Below are positions 16,063 to 25,048 of a DNA stretch of 64,000 bases, in pieces. The notes beneath the pieces were generated by a model, which saw nothing but the letters and a program-made list of their open reading frames with translations, had not been told where the DNA came from and did no database searches. Position 1 is the stretch's first letter, and each line of letters starts with the position of its first letter. The translations under genes were made by a program, and so were the position numbers. The stretch is from Butyrivibrio sp. LC3010 (GTDB lineage Bacteria > Bacillota > Clostridia > Lachnospirales > Lachnospiraceae), in the NCBI RefSeq assembly GCF_000424385.1, contig NZ_AUJU01000015.1:56546-120545 (forward strand). The letters run 5' to 3'.

Positions 16063-17118
16063 ATGATTGTAAGTTTGTTATTGTTTTTTATTATTTTCGG
16101 AGTGCTTGTTACAACCCATGAGCTTGGACATTTTCTCATAGCCAAGGCCAATAATATAAGGGTTTTGGAATTCTTTGTCGGAATGGGACCTGTGCTTTTT
16201 AAGAAGCAAAAGGGCGAAACACTTTATAGCATCAGATTACTCCCTATCGGAGGCGCCTGCAGATTTGAGGGCGAGGATGACATCGATGGTGAAGACCACG
16301 GCTATGATGAGAGATCATTTCCTAATGCCAATGTGTGGGCGAGAATAGCTGTTTTGTTCGCAGGACCATTTTTTAATTTCATTACAGCAATGATCATTGC
16401 GATTATTGTAGTAGCTAACACAAACTGGTCATTCCCTGTTATCAAAGGATTTACTGAAGGTAATTCTGCAGGAGCTGAGGCAGGACTGCAGGAAGGCGAC
16501 CTGATCGTGGCAGTGGATGGTGAGAAAATACATCTTTCATCTGAGATCATGCTTATCTCACAGTTCAGTAAGGGCGGTGTTATGCACATCGACTACGAGA
16601 GAGATGGCGAGATCAGAAGAGCAGAATTAAAGCCCACCTACAGCGAAGAAGATGATCGCTACTACATGGGCATTTATCTTGGACAATATGAAAAAATCAC
16701 CGGACTTAAGGTTATTCCTTATGCCTGGTATGATCTTCTCTATTATTTTAAGGCAACCTATAGAAGCCTTGCTCTCCTTGTACAGGGACGACTGACTCTT
16801 GGCGATGTTTCAGGACCGGTCGGCATGGTAAAAATTGTTGATGACCAATATGAAGCAGCAAGCCAGTATGGGGCGTCTACAGTTATATTTACAATGCTTG
16901 AGCTTATGGTGCTTTTGTCAGTGAACCTTGGGGTAATGAATTTGTTACCATTTCCTGCTCTGGACGGAGGCAGACTTGTTTTCCAGTTTATTGAAGTATT
17001 ACGAGGCAAACCGGTTCCCAGGGAGAAAGAAGGAATGGTACACCTTGTAGGTATGGTTGCACTTATGGCATTCATGGTTGTGGTTGTTATAAGTGATGTT
17101 TCCAAGTTCATGCAATAA
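16063..17118 (+). CDS. rseP: Site-2 intramembrane metalloprotease RseP
   Basis: The N-terminal membrane segment carries the zinc motif HELGH (His19, Glu20, His23). A periplasm-side PDZ domain spans about residues 125-200 (AGAEAGLQEGDLIVAVDGEK), and the third zinc ligand lies in NLLPFPALDGGRL near residue 290. These proteases cleave anti-sigma factors or signal-peptide remnants inside the membrane. Length of 351 residues is normal. In Firmicutes the gene is usually between dxr and ispG, as here. Confidence 0.93.
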   Translation: MIVSLLLFFIIFGVLVTTHELGHFLIAKANNIRVLEFFVGMGPVLFKKQKGETLYSIRLLPIGGACRFEGEDDIDGEDHGYDERSFPNANVWARIAVLFAGPFFNFITAMIIAIIVVANTNWSFPVIKGFTEGNSAGAEAGLQEGDLIVAVDGEKIHLSSEIMLISQFSKGGVMHIDYERDGEIRRAELKPTYSEEDDRYYMGIYLGQYEKITGLKVIPYAWYDLLYYFKATYRSLALLVQGRLTLGDVSGPVGMVKIVDDQYEAASQYGASTVIFTMLELMVLLSVNLGVMNLLPFPALDGGRLVFQFIEVLRGKPVPREKEGMVHLVGMVALMAFMVVVVISDVSKFMQ

Positions 17119-17152
17119 TCAGAAAATATTTGTTTTAAAGGAAGGGAATTCC

Positions 17153-18211
17153 ATGGCATATAGAGATAATACAAAGGTTGTTCACATAGGAAATAAAGTT
17201 ATAGGTGGCGGTAATCCGATAATGATCCAGTCCATGACCAACACTCCCACAGAGGATGTTGACAGAACTGTTGAGCAGATTCTTGCTCTTGAGGCAGCAG
17301 GCTGTGACATTGTTCGTTGTACTGTTCCTAATCAGGAAGCAGCTGATGCCATAAAAAGTATAAAGGAAAGAATTCATATCCCCCTCGTGGCAGATATCCA
17401 TTTTGATTACAAGATGGCTATTGCAGCCATGGAAAACGGGGCAGATAAAATAAGAATCAATCCCGGTAACATCGGTTCGAAGGACAGGATTGAAGCTGTT
17501 GTTAAGACTGCAAAAGAAAGAAATATCCCCATAAGAGTAGGTGTAAACAGCGGATCTCTGGAAAAGGATCTGCTTGAAAAATATGGCGGAGTTACTGCTG
17601 ATGGACTTGTTGAGAGTGCTCTTGATAAGGTGCATATCATTGAAGAATTTGGCTATGATAACCTTGTGATCAGTATAAAGTCATCAAACGTAATGCTCTG
17701 TGTAGATGCTCATAAAAAACTGGCAGAAAAGACAAATTATCCTCTTCATGTGGGAATAACAGAAGCCGGAACCTTGTACGGTGGTAATATCAAATCCTCA
17801 ATAGGCCTTGGTATCATCCTGAATGAAGGAATAGGAGATACTATCAGAGTGTCACTTTCAGGTGATCCGACAGAGGAAATAAGAACCGCTAAGATGATCC
17901 TTAAGACATTGGGACTCCGCAAGGGGGGAATAGAGGTTGTTTCATGTCCCACCTGTGGAAGAACAAAAATTGATCTTATCGGACTTGCAAATGATGTTGA
18001 GAAGATGGTGCAGGAATTCCCTCTTGATATCAAGGTTGCAGTTATGGGATGCGCAGTTAATGGCCCCGGAGAGGCAAGAGAAGCAGATATCGGCGTAGCA
18101 GGCGGTATTGGTGAAGGCTTACTTATAAAACGTGGTGAAGTAATAAGAAAAGTTCCGGAAGCAGAGCTTATTGATGCCTTGAGGCAGGAGCTTGTTCACT
18201 GGAACGACTGA
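17153..18211 (+). CDS. ispG: 4-hydroxy-3-methylbut-2-enyl diphosphate synthase IspG
   Basis: The TIM-barrel domain contains PIMIQSMTNTPTEDVDRTV and RINPGNIGSKDR. The C-terminal iron-sulfur domain supplies SCPTCGRT and MGCAVNGPGEA, whose three cysteines and glutamate bind the [4Fe-4S] cluster. It converts MEcPP to HMBPP. The frame extends back into rseP, but the ATG at 17153, preceded by AAAGGAAGG, is the expected start and gives 352 residues. Confidence 0.96.
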   Translation: MAYRDNTKVVHIGNKVIGGGNPIMIQSMTNTPTEDVDRTVEQILALEAAGCDIVRCTVPNQEAADAIKSIKERIHIPLVADIHFDYKMAIAAMENGADKIRINPGNIGSKDRIEAVVKTAKERNIPIRVGVNSGSLEKDLLEKYGGVTADGLVESALDKVHIIEEFGYDNLVISIKSSNVMLCVDAHKKLAEKTNYPLHVGITEAGTLYGGNIKSSIGLGIILNEGIGDTIRVSLSGDPTEEIRTAKMILKTLGLRKGGIEVVSCPTCGRTKIDLIGLANDVEKMVQEFPLDIKVAVMGCAVNGPGEAREADIGVAGGIGEGLLIKRGEVIRKVPEAELIDALRQELVHWND

Positions 18212-18228
18212 GTTAGAAAGCGAGCAGT

Positions 18229-21200
18229 ATGAGAAAACCATTTCTTGAGGTCTTCCAGACCCTAAAATTAGACCAACACACAAAAGAAGAACTATCAGAC
18301 GTGCAGGTTGAGAAAATTTCCACCACTGAGAAAAAGGATCTCGTACGCATCTATTTATCCAGCAATCGCCTTATCGAAAAGGCGGACGTGATTAAGGCAG
18401 AGAAGGAAATAAAAAAGCAGCTCTTTAAAGAGACAGATCTTACTGTCAAGATTTATGAGCGGTTTTTCCTGTCTGCCCAATATACGCCTCAGAATCTTCT
18501 TGAGATGTATAAAGACAGTATTCTGCTGGAATTCAAGAACTATGATCCAATTGAATACACTATTTTAAAATCCGCAGACTTCTCATTTCCGGAATCAGAC
18601 AGAGTAGAGCTGATTCTTGAGGAGTCTGTTATTGCTGAGAAAAAATCTCAGGACATTCAGCGTATTTTTGAGAAAATACTCAATGAACGCTGCGGGTTTG
18701 CGGTGACGATGAATGTCTCATACAAAGAAGCGGTTTCTAAAAAGAAGGAAATAGACTATTCCAAGGAAACGGCCAAACTTGCGAAGAGACTTGAATCTGC
18801 GGAGGAGAAATCTGAGCAGAAGCACAAGGAGAAAGAAGCAGAAGCTGCTAAGAAAAAGGCAGCTGCCGGTACAGGCACGAAAGCGGAAGAGACCAAAACT
18901 CCTGCTGCGAAACCCTCCCAGGCTGCAGGAACAAGTAAGTTTGGAGGCGGAAGTAAATTCGGACAGGGCGGCAAGTTTTTCAAAAAAGGTGGAACCGGCA
19001 GTTTCAAGCGCTCTGATGATCCCAACATCATCTACGGAAGAGATTTTGAAGATGAGACCATCAACATGGAAGAAATTGTTGGTGAGATGGGAGAGGTTAC
19101 TGTCAGAGGGCAGGTAATCAATTACGAGAGACGTGATATCAGAAATGAAAAAGCTATTCTGATTTTCTCCATGACTGATTTTACAGATACAATCACTGTA
19201 AAGGTCTTTTCAAAGCAGGAGAACGTACCTGAGCTTGAAAAGGATATAAAGAAAGGTGCCTTTCTTAAAGTCCGCGGAATTGCCATGGTAGATAAATTCG
19301 ACCATGAGGTTACCATACAGAGTGTTGCAGGAATACGTAAAATACCTGATTTTACTACCAAGAGGGTAGATGAAGAGGAAGTAAAGCGAGTTGAGCTTCA
19401 CTGCCATACCAAGATGTCAGATATGGACGGCGTTTCGGAAGTAAAAGATATAGTTAAACAAGCATATAAATGGGGAATGCCGGGAATAGCCATAACTGAT
19501 CACGGAGTAGTACAGGCTCTGACTGATGCCAATCATGCCTGGGAGGATCTTTGGAAGGATGAAAAGGCAAAGCGCAAGGAAGCCGGAGATAAGAATCCTG
19601 ACAGACAGGATTTCTTTAAAGTCATACAGGGCGTAGAGGGTTATCTTGTTGATGACCTTAAAGAAATTGTAATAAATAATAAGGGACAGAAGATAGCAGG
19701 CTCTACCTTTGTTGTATTTGATATCGAGACTACAGGCTTTTCACCTGTAAACAATAAAATTATTGAGATTGGTGCTGTAAAAATGAAGGATGGAGAGATC
19801 ATCGACAGATTCTCCGAATTCATAGATCCTAAGGAACCTATTCCTTTCAGGATTACCAGACTTACAAGCATAACCGATGACATGGTAATTGGCTGTCCTA
19901 CCAGGGATGAGATAATACCCAGATTCGTAGAGTTTTGCGAGGGCGCAATTCTGGTGGGCCACAATGTAAGCTTTGATATAAGCTTTATCAATGAAAACTG
20001 TAAGCAGCTTGGAATAGATGTAGACTATACAACTGTCGATACTATGGGATTATCAAGAGCATTTTTCCCAAGACAGGCTAAGCATAATCTGGATGCACTG
20101 TGTAAAACTCTCGGAGTTGTAAATGAACATCATCACAGAGCCGTAGATGACGCAGAATGTACAGCCAAGATTTTTCAGAAGTTCATACCTATGATGGCTG
20201 ATGAAGGAGCTGATGATCTGACTAAGGTTAACGCACTTGGGGCATCAAATCCTGAGATTGTTAAGCACCTTAGAACCCATCACATAATACTTCTTGCAAA
20301 AAATACCGTGGGAAGAGTTAATTTGTATACACTTGTAAGTAAGTCACATGTAGACTACTTTAGCAGATTCCCGAGAATTCCCAAGAGCGAACTTATAAAG
20401 TACAGGGAAGGTCTCATTATAGGATCTGCCTGCTGCGCAGGTGAGCTTTATGGTGCGGTGGTAGAAGGAAGAGCAGAGGACGAGATTGCTAAAATAGTGA
20501 ATTTCTATGACTACCTGGAAATTCAGCCGATTGCCAATAACCATTTTATGGTGGACTCTGAAAAATATGAGGATATCAATTCAGATGATGATATCAGGGA
20601 AATCAATAAAAAGATAGTTAAGCTTGGTGAACAGTACAACAAGCCTGTTGTTGCTACCTGTGATGCTCACTTTTTGAATCCTGATGATGAGATCTACAGG
20701 ACTGTTATCATGGCAGGAAAAGGGATGGCTGATGAGGAGCCTGCGCCTCTTTTTGTAAGAACTACTGCAGAGATGCTTTCGGAGTTTGATTATCTCGGAG
20801 CCGCAAAGGCAAGGGAAGTCGTAATAGAAAATACGAGAAACATCCTTAAGATGTGCGACAGCATATCTCCCGTGCGACCGGATAAGTGTCCTCCTGTCAT
20901 TGAAAACAGTGATGAGATTCTTACCAAGATCTGTTATGACAAGGCTCATGAAATATACGGCGAAACACTTCCTGAAATAGTTGAGGAGAGACTTGAGAGA
21001 GAACTTAACTCAATCATCAAGAATGGATTCGCGGTTATGTATATTATTGCCCAGAAGCTGGTTTGGAAATCCGTCGAGGATGGATACCTGGTAGGATCCC
21101 GCGGATCAGTAGGATCATCCTTTGTGGCATTTGCTTCGGGTATTACAGAGGTTAATTCGCTTTCTCCGCATTACGTTTGCCCTAAGTGCAAGTACAGTGA

Positions 21201-22785
21201 CTTTGATTCAGAGGAAGTATTAAAATACGGCGGAAATTCAGGCTGCGATATGCCTGATAAGAGATGTCCCAAGTGCGGACATATGATGAATAAGGATGGC
21301 TTTGATATTCCTTTCGAGACTTTCCTTGGATTTAAGGGAGACAAGGAGCCTGATATTGACCTTAACTTCTCAGGTGAGTATCAGTCCAAGGCTCACAAAT
21401 ATACTGAGGTTATCTTTGGTTATGGACAGACCTTCAGAGCCGGAACCATAGCAGGTCTTGCAGATAAAACTGCTTATGGTTTTGTGAAAAAGTATTATGA
21501 CGGACTCGGCGTTGGAAAAAGAAGATGTGAGATCGACAGAATAACTCAGGGGTGTATTGGAATAAGAAGAGGTACAGGTCAGCACCCCGGAGGAATCATT
21601 GTTCTTCCGGTGGGAGAGGATATAAACTCATTTACTCCCGTTCAGCACCCTGCGAATGATATGACTACAGCGACAATTACTACGCACTATGATTATCACT
21701 CTATTGACCATAACCTGCTAAAGCTTGATATACTGGGACACGATGATCCCACCATGATTAGATTCCTTCAGGATTGTACAGGACTTGATCCTAAGACTGT
21801 GCCTTTGGATGACCATAATGTTATGGAACTTTTCATGAGTACCAAGTCACTAAATATAGAGCCTGATCAGATAGGTGGTACAAAGCTTGGATGTCTGGGA
21901 CTTCCTGAATTCGGAACAGACTTTGCTATGCAGATGGTTATAGATGCTCAGCCCACTTCTCTGTCCCATCTGATAAGAATTTCAGGACTTTCACATGGTA
22001 CTGACGTATGGCTGGGCAATGCCCAGACTCTTATACAGGAAGGTAAGGCCACAATCGATACCTGCATCTGTTGTCGTGATGATATCATGATTTATCTGAT
22101 TCAGAAGGGTATGGATAAGTCACTTTCCTTCAAAACCATGGAGTCTGTACGTAAGGGAAAAGGACTTAAGCCTGAGATGGAAGAAGCCATGATAGCAGCG
22201 GGAGTACCTGACTGGTACATCTGGTCCTGCAAAAAGATTAAGTACATGTTCCCTAAGGCCCATGCTGCAGCGTACGTTATGATGGCGTGGCGAATAGCAT
22301 ATTTCAAGGTATATGTGCCGCAGGCTTTTTATTGTGCATGGTTCTCGATTAGAGCAAAAGCCCTTAATTATGAGCATATGTTCCAGGGTGAGGGTACTCT
22401 GCATATGTGGATGACTGAGTACAGGAATAAAGGTGATGCTATGACAAATGCTGAGCAAAATGAGCTGGCTGCCATGCGTCTTGCCGAAGAAATGTATGAG
22501 CGTGGAATAGAAGTTGTTCCTATCGATATTTTCAAGGCTGCCTCCAGATCATTCCAGGTAGTTGGAGATAAGATAATGCCAAGCCTTGTAAGCATAGACG
22601 GACTCGGTGAAAAAGCTGCCGACCAGATAGTAGAAGCAGCTAAGGACGGCCCGTTCATATCAAGAGATGACTTTAAACAACGCACAAAGTGCCCTCAGGC
22701 TGTTGTGGATAAAATGGCACAGATGGGGCTTCTTGGAGATATACCGGAATCAAATCAGATAAGTATATTTGATTTTATGAAGTGA
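18229..22785 (+). CDS. polC: DNA polymerase III alpha subunit, PolC type
   Basis: At 1518 residues this is a full-length Gram-positive replicative polymerase with built-in proofreading. Domains in order: an N-terminal region with a Lys/Ala/Glu-rich linker (about 180-265), an OB fold (about 285-375), a PHP domain starting VELHCHTKMSDMDG near 387, an inserted DEDD exonuclease starting VFDIETTGFSP near 496, and the polymerase core. A four-cysteine zinc site (CPKC...CPKC, about 983-1020) is present, then EPDIDLNFSGEYQ and KAHAAAYVMMAWR in the fingers. It closes the cluster and is followed by a terminator. Only 17 nt separate it from ispG. Confidence 0.98.
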   Translation: MRKPFLEVFQTLKLDQHTKEELSDVQVEKISTTEKKDLVRIYLSSNRLIEKADVIKAEKEIKKQLFKETDLTVKIYERFFLSAQYTPQNLLEMYKDSILLEFKNYDPIEYTILKSADFSFPESDRVELILEESVIAEKKSQDIQRIFEKILNERCGFAVTMNVSYKEAVSKKKEIDYSKETAKLAKRLESAEEKSEQKHKEKEAEAAKKKAAAGTGTKAEETKTPAAKPSQAAGTSKFGGGSKFGQGGKFFKKGGTGSFKRSDDPNIIYGRDFEDETINMEEIVGEMGEVTVRGQVINYERRDIRNEKAILIFSMTDFTDTITVKVFSKQENVPELEKDIKKGAFLKVRGIAMVDKFDHEVTIQSVAGIRKIPDFTTKRVDEEEVKRVELHCHTKMSDMDGVSEVKDIVKQAYKWGMPGIAITDHGVVQALTDANHAWEDLWKDEKAKRKEAGDKNPDRQDFFKVIQGVEGYLVDDLKEIVINNKGQKIAGSTFVVFDIETTGFSPVNNKIIEIGAVKMKDGEIIDRFSEFIDPKEPIPFRITRLTSITDDMVIGCPTRDEIIPRFVEFCEGAILVGHNVSFDISFINENCKQLGIDVDYTTVDTMGLSRAFFPRQAKHNLDALCKTLGVVNEHHHRAVDDAECTAKIFQKFIPMMADEGADDLTKVNALGASNPEIVKHLRTHHIILLAKNTVGRVNLYTLVSKSHVDYFSRFPRIPKSELIKYREGLIIGSACCAGELYGAVVEGRAEDEIAKIVNFYDYLEIQPIANNHFMVDSEKYEDINSDDDIREINKKIVKLGEQYNKPVVATCDAHFLNPDDEIYRTVIMAGKGMADEEPAPLFVRTTAEMLSEFDYLGAAKAREVVIENTRNILKMCDSISPVRPDKCPPVIENSDEILTKICYDKAHEIYGETLPEIVEERLERELNSIIKNGFAVMYIIAQKLVWKSVEDGYLVGSRGSVGSSFVAFASGITEVNSLSPHYVCPKCKYSDFDSEEVLKYGGNSGCDMPDKRCPKCGHMMNKDGFDIPFETFLGFKGDKEPDIDLNFSGEYQSKAHKYTEVIFGYGQTFRAGTIAGLADKTAYGFVKKYYDGLGVGKRRCEIDRITQGCIGIRRGTGQHPGGIIVLPVGEDINSFTPVQHPANDMTTATITTHYDYHSIDHNLLKLDILGHDDPTMIRFLQDCTGLDPKTVPLDDHNVMELFMSTKSLNIEPDQIGGTKLGCLGLPEFGTDFAMQMVIDAQPTSLSHLIRISGLSHGTDVWLGNAQTLIQEGKATIDTCICCRDDIMIYLIQKGMDKSLSFKTMESVRKGKGLKPEMEEAMIAAGVPDWYIWSCKKIKYMFPKAHAAAYVMMAWRIAYFKVYVPQAFYCAWFSIRAKALNYEHMFQGEGTLHMWMTEYRNKGDAMTNAEQNELAAMRLAEEMYERGIEVVPIDIFKAASRSFQVVGDKIMPSLVSIDGLGEKAADQIVEAAKDGPFISRDDFKQRTKCPQAVVDKMAQMGLLGDIPESNQISIFDFMK

Positions 22786-22800
22786 AAACAAAGAGTCAAA

Positions 22801-22834
22801 AAAGGTGGTCACATCACTGTGATCACCTTTTTAT
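22801..22834 (+). terminator. Terminator after polC
   Basis: A perfect 13-bp stem AAAGGTGGTCACA (22801-22813) / TGTGATCACCTTT (22818-22830), with a TCAC loop and T-rich tail, ends the pyrH-polC transcription unit. Confidence 0.85.
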
Positions 22835-22877
22835 ATGATAACTTCTGATCAATCTTTTTGCTGAGGATTCCACAATC

Positions 22878-23423
22878 TTATTTAATGGTGAAATCCAGCT
22901 GAACATATTTGGATTTATTTGAAGAAACATAAAACTCTATATAAAAAACATTTCCGCGATGGCAGGATAGGACAACTCTTCTTTTCTTCCTGGACAGGGC
23001 GTAGTTACGAGTACCAAATATATTGCTGTAAGCAATTGTATTAGTGTAAGCAATTCCGTCAGTTTGTTGAAACTTCTGAAGTATATTGAAATATCCATTA
23101 GCATAATTTTTCTTTTTATTCGCGTGAACATTATTCACGGTGAATGAGTAATCTTTATCTGCAGGAGCCATGAATTTGATAAATGCGTACGCTCCTGAAC
23201 TTGTCCTTTTATTAATCTTAAATCTGTAATGGCCCCTACCTACTTTATATGCGACACTATCCAAAAAAACCGGGTCATCATTGGAGAAACTTTGCAAGGA
23301 CTTTAATGCTTTCTTTTTTACTTTGGCTTCTACCGTGATGGGATTAACCATCGTTGCGGTTAAAATAAAGACAAGTGTCAAAGATAGAAACTTGAGCATA
23401 ATATTTTTTAAAACTTTACCCAT
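22878..23423 (-). CDS. Secreted protein of unknown function
   Basis: The 181-residue protein has a signal peptide (MGKVLKNIMLKFLSLTLVFI, cleavage probably after VEA near residue 33). The mature part is basic (KVKKKALKSL, KKKRRVVL) and beta-rich, ending in YIEFYVSSNKSKYVQLDFTI. A GGAGGG Shine-Dalgarno sequence precedes the ATG on the minus strand. It lies alone and convergent to polC. It recalls in style, but not by recognisable homology, the secreted protein at 62974. No function is assigned. Confidence 0.7.
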   Translation of the reverse strand: MGKVLKNIMLKFLSLTLVFILTATMVNPITVEAKVKKKALKSLQSFSNDDPVFLDSVAYKVGRGHYRFKINKRTSSGAYAFIKFMAPADKDYSFTVNNVHANKKKNYANGYFNILQKFQQTDGIAYTNTIAYSNIFGTRNYALSRKKRRVVLSCHRGNVFYIEFYVSSNKSKYVQLDFTIK

Positions 23424-23672
23424 TTTGTACCCTCCATAACATCTTCATTCAATACCTTTTTGATAGAAACAAATATTCCACTAATAATTTTATTAAAGTG
23501 AAGATGAAAAAACTATTAATTATATATAAAATATCTTTGCGGCAGTCCCAAAAGAATAAGTACGCAGCTAGACTGACAGGAGAGCTGGGGAATCATCCGC
23601 AGATGGAGTCGATGAAGGATAAGTGCGCGAATGGACTGTAAAGCATCCATAAAGAGCAGTAAAAATAAAGAT
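23424..23672. other. Gene-free stretch between the secreted protein and the tRNA-Glu duplicate
   Basis: It is AT-rich to about 23545, presumably holding the minus-strand promoter of the secreted-protein gene, then a mixed-composition 120-bp tract without an ORF of credible start. I see no RNA or repeat signal in it. Confidence 0.4.
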
Positions 23673-23698
23673 CCCCAAATCACTGTTGTGATCTGGGG
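23673..23698 (-). terminator. Terminator-like hairpin beyond the duplicated tRNA 3' end
   Basis: CCCCAAATCAC (23673-23683) / GTGATCTGGGG (23688-23698) forms a stem with one mismatch. Read on the minus strand it is followed by a T-rich tract (the complement of aaaaataaag). It is probably the original terminator of the tRNA-Glu gene, now 1.3 kb away from it. Confidence 0.6.
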
Positions 23699-23747
23699 TT
23701 TAGGGTTGGGCTGTTTACACAGTCAGTAGCTCGTAGTGGAATCGAAC
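23699..23747 (-). repeat. Duplicated 3' end of tRNA-Glu (candidate att site)
   Basis: These 49 bp match 25021-25069 at 48 positions; the one difference is 23737 T versus 25059 C. The match covers the last 21 nt of the tRNA gene (T loop to discriminator base) plus 28 nt downstream. The similarity stops abruptly at 23748, inside what would be the T arm. This is the geometry of the displaced tRNA end left by a tRNA-targeting integrative element. Confidence 0.75.
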
Positions 23748-23802
23748 GTAATAGGTAATCATAAGAAACGGCTCAACCAAGCGGCTTATGAGCATTTTGA
23801 AC

Positions 23803-23822
23803 GGTTTAATTCGGTTTAACTG
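23803..23822 (+). repeat. Left sub-terminal repeat of the tRNA-Glu island
   Basis: GGTTTAATTCGGTTTAACTG here is nearly repeated in the same orientation at 24939-24959 (GTTTAACTCCGGTTTAACTG). Each copy lies about 55-62 bp inside one end of the island. The left copy runs into a 7-1-7 palindrome (GTTTAAC-T-GTTAAAC, 23813-23827). This is a candidate arm-type site for an integrase or excisionase. Confidence 0.5.
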
Positions 23823-23970
23823 TTAAACACAATAATAAAAAATGAAGAGCGTCCAATAAACCGTCTTGAAAAACATCAGATATAAACAATAATCATATAT
23901 GCCAACACAAAAGTCTAAATAAATGGTATTATTTATTTTAGAAAAGATATTCCAAGAATAGTTTTTTACT

Positions 23971-24001
23971 AATTGACATCAAAGACTGTCAATTGTATTA
24001 T
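23971..24001 (+). promoter_or_regulatory. Promoter with overlapping perfect inverted repeat (operator)
   Basis: TTGACA (23973-23978) and TATTAT (23996-24001) are spaced 17 nt apart. AATTGACA (23971-23978) and TGTCAATT (23987-23994) form a perfect 8-bp inverted repeat across the -35 and the spacer, the usual place for a repressor site. Transcription should start near 24008. Confidence 0.7.
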
Positions 24002-24007
24002 GATTAT

Positions 24008-24190
24008 AGAAGGAGACTTCTCGAGAAGCATACTCGTAAAAATGCTTTCATTGCCTGTGAACCAGAACCCGTGATGGTATGCGGTGACTGCGGAGGCTTC
24101 GTAAAAGGTGGCAACTTACCATAGACCATCTAGCGAAAGCGAAAAGAAAGTTGCATTAATAAAAGCCTTGCGTAAGCAAGGCTTTTATTA
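24008..24190 (+). ncRNA. Putative structured RNA leader ending in an intrinsic terminator
   Basis: Between the promoter and the PBECR4-like gene lies a tract of about 180 nt with no credible ORF but several possible stems: AGAAG-gaga-CUUCU at the 5' end, AAGCAU/AUGCUU (6 bp), ACCA/UGGU, and a 7-bp long-range pair GCAACUU (from about 24112) / AAGUUGC (from about 24148) enclosing a GCGAAAGC hairpin. It ends in a perfect terminator. It could be a riboswitch or attenuator for the downstream gene, or an RNA antitoxin. It does not match any riboswitch consensus I know. The fold is my manual reading. Confidence 0.45.
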
Positions 24191-24192
24191 GT
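24158..24192 (+). terminator. Perfect terminator between the RNA leader and the PBECR4-like gene
   Basis: AATAAAAGCCTTGC (24158-24171) pairs without mismatch with GCAAGGCTTTTATT (24176-24189), with a GTAA loop. It sits 15 nt before the start codon, so the gene is expressed only by read-through or antitermination. Confidence 0.85.
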
Positions 24193-24204
24193 GATAGGAG
24201 GATA

Positions 24205-24792
24205 ATGGACGTAATATATGAGTGTGCAGCAAACTTTCAGAAGCTGTTCGATATAAAATATCACTTTGTCGTATCTTCAAAGCGTAAGATGAAAGATATT
24301 ACAATAGATTTTCGGGAAGCTGATTTCAGACATGCAGCAGGTCTGCACTATGTTGATGATATAGAGATCGAGAAAGACCCAAACAAAGTCATTTCTGCAA
24401 TAATAAATAAGACAATTACAGATGAACTGCTATCAAAGAGCAAGAAATACAAGGCAGTCAACAATGATGGTGACAGCATCAAGGATCGTGTAAGTACACT
24501 TAGATATCTGGAAAAGTATTTGGATACAAGTGATTTCATAAGAATATATGAACTACAGGGATTTGGAAGTCTTATAAAAGCGGATTTCTTTATAGAGGCA
24601 AAATACAACAAGAGTACAGCCTATATATTCATCAGAAAAAGAACTGAAGACGATACATATGTTGTGGTCACTTTTTTTCAAAAGAAACGAAGTTTCAGGG
24701 GAACAGGGATTTATTGGATGTTAAAGGAAAAAATATCTAATGGCTCAGCCACCGAATTATATCGACATCCCAACTATAAACTTGAAGATTAG
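24205..24792 (+). CDS. PBECR4-like protein (putative toxin-type RNase)
   Basis: This is a 195-residue soluble protein. The N-terminal helix and strand are followed by ITIDFREADFRHAAGLHYVD; this F-R/H-LAGLH phrase and the C-terminal KKRSFRGTGIYWMLKEK recall the PBECR4 family, one of the phage-Barnase-EndoU-ColicinE5/D-RelE-like nuclease folds found as cargo of phages and mobile elements. Candidate catalytic residues are the conserved His in FRHAAGLH and the Arg/Lys cluster near residues 150-170, but the activity is inferred. AGGAGG (24196-24201) precedes the ATG. It is the only gene inside the tRNA-Glu island, behind an operator-covered promoter, an RNA leader and a terminator; it ends with its own terminator at 24839. 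Confidence 0.5.
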   Translation: MDVIYECAANFQKLFDIKYHFVVSSKRKMKDITIDFREADFRHAAGLHYVDDIEIEKDPNKVISAIINKTITDELLSKSKKYKAVNNDGDSIKDRVSTLRYLEKYLDTSDFIRIYELQGFGSLIKADFFIEAKYNKSTAYIFIRKRTEDDTYVVVTFFQKKRSFRGTGIYWMLKEKISNGSATELYRHPNYKLED

Positions 24793-24838
24793 ATACTATA
24801 GCAGAAGAAATGCTGAACATAAGCGCCAGCAGATAATG

Positions 24839-24877
24839 AATGCCATCCCTTTTTGATAGAAGAGATGGCATTTTTTC
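24839..24877 (+). terminator. Terminator after the PBECR4-like gene
   Basis: AATGCCATC (24839-24847) / GATGGCATT (24864-24872), 16-nt loop, followed by TTTTTC. Confidence 0.75.
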
Positions 24878-24938
24878 TTTAAACATGATTTATCTATCGC
24901 GAGAATCCCTCTTAAAATAAACATCTTTGAAACCCTTC

Positions 24939-24959
24939 AGTTTAACTCCGGTTTAACTG
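24939..24959 (+). repeat. Right sub-terminal repeat of the tRNA-Glu island
   Basis: AGTTTAACTCCGGTTTAACT, ending in G, is the counterpart of the 23803-23822 repeat in the same orientation and at a similar distance from the island end. Internally it is two direct GTTTAACT units. Confidence 0.5.
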
Positions 24960-24984
24960 GGAGAATTTGAAGATTTTCAGAGAA

Positions 24985-25022
24985 AATAAAAAACTCCGAA
25001 ACGCGCTTAGCGTCTGGAGTTT
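24985..25022 (-). terminator. tRNA-Glu terminator
   Basis: AAACTCC (24991-24997) pairs with GGAGTTT (25016-25022), with inner ACGC/GCGT pairs. Read on the minus strand it lies just downstream of the tRNA and is followed by a T-rich tract (complement of gaaaataaa). Its sequence differs from the hairpin at 23673, as expected if it came with the inserted DNA. Confidence 0.7.
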
Positions 25023-25048
25023 TAGGGTTGGGCTGTTTACACAGTCAG

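Noticed and set aside
23748..23800. A second, decayed tRNA gene continuing the 23699 tRNA-like end
   Set aside because: The acceptor halves could pair (GCTCATA with TACGAGC, one mismatch), but no D stem or anticodon stem can be formed. It remains an alternative reading of the island border, not a called tRNA.
23932..24118. A coding reading of the RNA leader (frame containing CEPEPVMVCGDCGG)
   Set aside because: There is no ATG, GTG or ribosome binding site in the right place; the -10 of the promoter lies inside it.
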